Shown piece by piece: positions 15,853 to 18,835 of a stretch of 18,835 nt of DNA. The position numbers were made by a program, and so were the translations under genes. Each line of letters begins with the position of its first letter. Position 1 is the stretch's first letter. The notes below the pieces were generated by a model that saw only the letters and a program-made list of their open reading frames with translations, did not search any database and was not told the DNA's origin. The stretch is from a bacterium (GTDB taxonomy: Bacteria > Patescibacteriota > Patescibacteriia > 2-12-FULL-60-25), in contig JAGVIJ010000083.1 in assembly GCA_020056125.1 (NCBI GenBank), positions 1 through 18,835 of the forward strand. Direction: 5' to 3'.

Positions 15853-16194
15853 TCAAACCTTGGGTTTGGTTTCTTGACTGAGCGCTCGACAGAATTCCAC
15901 GCTGTGCCGCTTAAGCAAACGATGAATTTTTAGACAATCTTCGGACTGCAAGGGTTGTAAATCCTTAAATCGAATAGCGTCTTGAGCCTCCAAATCAGTT
16001 ACCAGCCCGACCGAGCTGATCGCTCCCTGGGTCTCTAAAATTACGGCCAACATGGCGTGGCCGCAAGCGTGGCACGTGCAATGAAACAAACGCGTTACTC
16101 CGCGTTCGCCCAAGAGCCGAATTTCCTTTTCTTCATAGAGCGCCTGACACATCGGACAGTTGGCTAACATTTTTGAGGGGTGACTAAAATCCAT
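15853..16194 (-). CDS. Small zinc-ribbon protein of unknown function
   Basis: 113 residues from ATG 16194. I do not recognise a named family. Cys13 and Cys16 (NCPMC) and Cys41 and Cys44 (CHACG) make a likely zinc ribbon; Cys39 lies next to the second pair. The rest is mixed helix with QDAIRFKDLQPLQSEDCLKI, without membrane segment or signal peptide, so it is probably cytoplasmic. It starts 41 bp after the rodA stop. A longer start at 16257 would overlap rodA, and a shorter one at 16170 would still keep the ribbon; none has a clear ribosome-binding site. Placement between rodA and rplY suggests shared transcription, not necessarily shared function. Confidence 0.7.
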   Translation of the reverse strand: MDFSHPSKMLANCPMCQALYEEKEIRLLGERGVTRLFHCTCHACGHAMLAVILETQGAISSVGLVTDLEAQDAIRFKDLQPLQSEDCLKIHRLLKRHSVEFCRALSQETKPKV

Positions 16195-16234
16195 AATGAA
16201 AATATACCACACGGCCGTCGGACGGCAAACCCTG

Positions 16235-17344
16235 CTACCTAAACGACGCCGATCCATGCCGCACGGCCACGGCCTGCGCCAAGGCTATGGCTAAAAAAGA
16301 TCCGATCATGGAGGAGGGCGCAGCCGAAATAAACGGCAACGGAATACCCGTAACCGGCAAGAGTCCCAAATTCATACCCACATTAATCACGCAATGAAAC
16401 GTCAGACAGGCCAACAGACATACCAATAAAATTTGCGGAAACGCTTCTTCAGAACGCTCCGCGATTTTCACCAAGCGATATAACATGGTTCCGTAAACGC
16501 CCAACACAATCAGCACGCCAATCAACCCCAACTCTTCGCCCAAAACCGAAAACATAAAATCCGTGGAGGCCTCGGGCAGAAACTGCAAACGCGATTGCGA
16601 ACCTTCGGCAATCCCCTTGCCCAACCAACCGCCTGAACCAATGGCAATGCGCGCTTGCGCCACGTTATAACCCGTATCTCTCAAATCGCTGGTAGGAAAA
16701 ATAAAAGATGTTACTCGCGCTTTTTGATACGGCTGCAACACCAGAGTCCACATCACTAAACCGCCTATGATGGCGCTGGCCGCCAAGAGCCACGCGCCGC
16801 GCCGCGGCAAACCTACAAAAATCACAGCCACCAACCACATCACCATCATGACCAGCGCTGAACCCAAGTCCGGCTGCAACATCACTAAGCCTGCGTATAA
16901 ACCGGTAGCCAGCGCACTGCCGGCTAATGGCAGCCAGCCGATGCGCTTGTGAGCATATTGAGATAAATAAAACGCTAAAAAAATCGCCAAACTGATTTTC
17001 GCCAGCTCCACCGGCTGAAAAGATAAGTTACCCAGTACGAACCAAGCCTTAGCTCCGCGAATGGAGTGGCCAAAAAATAAAACCGTGGTTAACATGAGCG
17101 CGCCCAAAACATAAATGGGCAAAGCCCACGAGCGCAATTGGCGATAATCCACAAACACCATGGCGCCCACCAGCAAGAAACCGATAAACACAGCCACCAA
17201 TTGTTTTTTGAACTGAAAAAAATCCTCGATCTGCAAAGATATATTAATGCCGTAAATCGCCAACAAACCGATGACCGTTAAGATGCTCACTGCCAAAAGC
17301 AGCGGCCAATCAAAACGAAAATAAGTCTCCCATCCGCGGCGCAT
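16235..17344 (-). CDS. rodA: RodA-type SEDS peptidoglycan glycosyltransferase
   Basis: 369 residues with about ten membrane segments. SEDS proteins polymerise lipid II into glycan strands together with a class B PBP, here presumably for cell elongation. Seen: RGAKAWFVLGNLSFQPVELAK (split at 96-103 and 104-116), QPDLGSAL (157-164), ARIAIGSGGWLGKG (231-244) and LPEASTDFMFSVLGEELG (256-273), where Asp262 corresponds to the essential SEDS aspartate. The late motif reads GIPLPFISAAPSS (333-345), where the family usually has ISYGGSS. Short length and the start at residue DWPLLLAVS favour RodA over FtsW. No class B PBP gene is in the window. No clear ribosome-binding site precedes ATG 17344. Confidence 0.92.
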   Translation of the reverse strand: MRRGWETYFRFDWPLLLAVSILTVIGLLAIYGINISLQIEDFFQFKKQLVAVFIGFLLVGAMVFVDYRQLRSWALPIYVLGALMLTTVLFFGHSIRGAKAWFVLGNLSFQPVELAKISLAIFLAFYLSQYAHKRIGWLPLAGSALATGLYAGLVMLQPDLGSALVMMVMWLVAVIFVGLPRRGAWLLAASAIIGGLVMWTLVLQPYQKARVTSFIFPTSDLRDTGYNVAQARIAIGSGGWLGKGIAEGSQSRLQFLPEASTDFMFSVLGEELGLIGVLIVLGVYGTMLYRLVKIAERSEEAFPQILLVCLLACLTFHCVINVGMNLGLLPVTGIPLPFISAAPSSMIGSFLAIALAQAVAVRHGSASFR

Positions 17345-17396
17345 ATTTCAGATTTAACTTTGGCACAGCCGCAGAAAAAGTTAAAGGAACGACCGG

Positions 17397-17451
17397 GTAG
17401 CCGCAGGCTTTAGCCTGCGAATAATTTACGCACCCTAAAGGGTGCGACTAC
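17397..17451. repeat. Pair of inverted REP-like palindromes with GTAG heads
   Basis: Left unit 17397-17419: GTAG, C, then CGCAGGCTTTAGCCTGCG. Right unit 17429-17451, read on the minus strand: GTAG, T, then CGCACCCTTTAGGGTGCG. Each has an 8-bp perfect stem with a TT loop, and the units face each other across 9 bp. Stem bases differ between them but pairing is kept. This is the layout of REP sequences mobilised by REP-associated tyrosine transposases (RAYT), in a two-unit BIME arrangement. It lies between the stop of the unknown membrane gene and rodA, and may also act as a terminator or mRNA stabiliser. Confidence 0.8.
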
Positions 17452-17472
17452 AAGTCGACAAACCAGCTCTAT

Positions 17473-18354
17473 TTAAAAATACTCCGTGGATAAAAAGCTT
17501 TTTCGATCCAATAAATTTACAATGGGAATAATTTCGGTTTTGGTTACGGCGGGCAATGATTCAAACCAATCCAAATCCACATGGCGCGTTTCGCCCGGCG
17601 CCACTCTTTGCAAAGTTATTTCGTTCACGGCCAAAACACTGGAACCGCGATACAGCCGCACGGCCAACCCGAGCGTCCAATAACCATATGAGCCGCGATT
17701 CACCACATCAAACGATGTGCGGTTGATGCGCTGCGTGCCGATGATCAAATCGCTGGTGAATTGAATATTTTCAAAACTCACTTTAAATACCTTGGCCGCA
17801 TACTCCGCATAACTCGCCCCAACCTGCGCTGGATCCACGCGATGCCAAAAAATATTTTCCACCACCAATTGAGCGGTCGCGCCGCCGCGCGTCTCCGGAC
17901 TATATCCCAATTCAGTCAGCACCGATTGGCCGGAGGGCAAGATGAAACCGCTTTTGAGCGGCGTCTGCGCACCCGATAAATTAAATCTATAATTGAATTC
18001 AGCCCACCAATTGGCATTCGGGTTGCTGATGTCAACCGCCATGTCATAACGATTGTCCGTGGCTTGAAAAACTTGCACATTGGCCGTGGCGATATTTTGC
18101 GGACGATCCGCCTCCAGGCTTTGCAACATGATCTGATTGGTTGCGATCTCTTGGGTCAAACGCGATTCGCGCGGATATGAAATGGCATAAGTATCTAAAA
18201 TCCCCCAGAACACATAACCCCACAATAAAACATTCAAGCCGATTAAAGCGCCGCGACCCAAACGCGCCAAAAGGAATCGATTCCTAACCCAAAAACTGGC
18301 GAACTTTAATTCGCCCGGTGAAAAACCGCCCATGGTCGCAGGCTGTGGAGACAT
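17473..18354 (-). CDS. Conserved-looking single-pass membrane protein, function unknown
   Basis: 293 residues. I do not recognise a named family. One membrane segment lies at about 35-54 (LIGLNVLLWGYVFWGILDTY), with a basic N-terminal side (RNRFLLARLGRG), so the large C-terminal part should face outwards. That part reads as two beta-rich domains, about 82-190 (YDMAVDISNPNANWWAEFNY) and about 198-285 (FDVVNRGSYGYWTLGLAVRL, then APGETRHVDLDWF). The alternating pattern resembles Ig- or LEA-like folds. No cysteines or catalytic motif stand out. It precedes rodA on the same strand, with a REP pair between. A role in envelope assembly is possible but only inferred from position. ATG 18354 lies 6 bases after a -10 box, so the message may be leaderless. 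Confidence 0.75.
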   Translation of the reverse strand: MSPQPATMGGFSPGELKFASFWVRNRFLLARLGRGALIGLNVLLWGYVFWGILDTYAISYPRESRLTQEIATNQIMLQSLEADRPQNIATANVQVFQATDNRYDMAVDISNPNANWWAEFNYRFNLSGAQTPLKSGFILPSGQSVLTELGYSPETRGGATAQLVVENIFWHRVDPAQVGASYAEYAAKVFKVSFENIQFTSDLIIGTQRINRTSFDVVNRGSYGYWTLGLAVRLYRGSSVLAVNEITLQRVAPGETRHVDLDWFESLPAVTKTEIIPIVNLLDRKSFLSTEYF

Positions 18355-18360
18355 GGATAT

Positions 18361-18369
18361 ATTTTACCA
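18361..18369 (-). promoter_or_regulatory. Extended -10 promoter, possibly leaderless transcript
   Basis: Minus strand TGGTAAAAT gives an extended -10 (TG-n-TAAAAT, hexamer 18361-18366). Only six bases separate it from ATG 18354, so transcription would begin at or next to the start codon. No matching -35 box at 17 bases is convincing. Confidence 0.4.
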
Positions 18370-18592
18370 CAAATAGCAAACGACAAGGGACGAAGAACAA
18401 ATATCGAATACCGATATGGGTTGTTCTGGCAAAAAATTTACCGATAAAAATTACCGATAAAAAAATTTTCACAATTTTCAAACCCCAGAAAAATGTACCG
18501 ATGGGGCTATTTTTCTGGGTTCGAATTTTGATTCTGAATTTCATGCCACTAATAAGCTTGTGCCAATAAGAAAAAATCTCATAATTGCATAA
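18370..18592. repeat. Intergenic region with ATCGGTA boxes and a long hairpin
   Basis: No gene was found here. TACCGAT (ATCGGTA on the minus strand) occurs at 18409, 18439, 18452 and 18496, always in the same orientation; a fifth copy at 18694 is in the neighbouring coding end. The fourth lies in the loop of an inverted repeat with an 11-bp perfect stem, CCCAGAAAAAT (18484-18494) and ATTTTTCTGGG (18509-18519). The boxes stand upstream of the start at 18354 and may be protein-binding sites. Confidence 0.5.
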
Positions 18593-18623
18593 AATCAAAA
18601 CCGCCCTCGGATCACGAGAGCGG
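18593..18623 (-). terminator. Rho-independent terminator of the right-edge gene
   Basis: CCGCCCTCG (18601-18609) pairs with CGAGAGCGG (18615-18623) with one mismatch and a 5-base loop. On the minus strand it is followed by TTTTGATTTT. It lies about 48 bp after the stop of the partial gene at 18672. Confidence 0.75.
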
Positions 18624-18671
18624 CGGCTAATTATTAATGCAGAATTATAAATCTTGGTGGGAAACGCAAGC

Positions 18672-18835
18672 TTAATAAGCAAAACGACGGCAATACCGAT
18701 TAAACAAATCCATTCTTAATTTTTTATCTGGATCTGGAAGACCTGAATCGTCATAGTCTCCAAAATTTCCAAAACATGCCAAGTCAATGATTTCTGAATG
18801 GATCTTCAGCAAATCCGAGCTCGCGACTTCTTGTC
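18672..18835 (-). CDS. C-terminal end of an unknown protein (partial)
   Basis: The frame is open from the right edge to a TAA at 18672-18674, giving 53 residues that end LFNRYCRRFAY. The stretch contains HSEIIDLACFGNFGDYDDSG and a DPDKKLRMD segment. It is hydrophilic and has no membrane segment. I do not recognise the family. The call rests on the open frame up to the edge, a plausible amino-acid mix, and a terminator correctly placed downstream. It could still be a chance open frame. Confidence 0.55.
   Translation of the reverse strand, partial: QEVASSDLLKIHSEIIDLACFGNFGDYDDSGLPDPDKKLRMDLFNRYCRRFAY

Noticed and set aside
18284..18682. Minus-strand frame of 132 residues near the right edge
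   Set aside because: It crosses a terminator, the hairpin and the promoter region and overlaps the membrane protein in another frame; the peptide has no recognisable domain.

Overview
The window looks like a chromosomal piece of a Candidate Phyla Radiation (Patescibacteria) bacterium. The evidence is a tight mix of core genes (rpsU, yqeY, hisS, lepB, prmC, murA, rplY, rodA), a short PaaX/Cas2-like regulator, a DUF3048 protein, and very large surface proteins that begin with a VirB2/TrbC-like pilin segment. This placement is inference from gene style, not from a marker tree. No phage, transposase or CRISPR array was seen.

Layout. Positions 1-7282 (minus strand) hold two adjacent paralogous membrane-anchored ectodomain proteins. 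The downstream one is a giant cut by the left edge, with at least 1796 residues of Ig-like, TIG and cysteine-rich repeats. The upstream one has 605 residues and Ig-like domains. Positions 7346-8055 hold the classical rpsU-yqeY pair, with a strong promoter at 8140-8168. Positions 8181-10744 hold nucleotidyltransferase-SEC-C, lepB and hisS on the minus strand, closed by a terminator. A tRNA-Val(CAC) with its own terminator lies at 10851-10959 on the plus strand. It is followed by an AT-rich spacer with two perfect DnaA-box sequences, then the PaaX/Cas2-like gene and prmC. prmC meets murA tail to tail with a 4-bp overlap.

Positions 12559-18354 are again all minus strand. Read in transcription order they are an unrecognised membrane protein, a REP-type palindrome pair, rodA, a small zinc-ribbon protein, rplY (with its own promoter), a DUF3048 protein and murA. 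This is a cell-wall and elongation neighbourhood. The last 480 bases contain an intergenic region with repeated ATCGGTA boxes and a long hairpin, a minus-strand terminator, and the C-terminal end of an unknown gene.

The best leads are: the tandem pilin-anchored giant proteins; a 21-bp palindrome-like element inside prmC flanked by a 14-bp direct duplication; a REP pair with GTAG heads and covarying stems; a nucleotidyltransferase fused to a SEC-C metal-binding tail; and a RodA with a changed version of a usually invariant motif.
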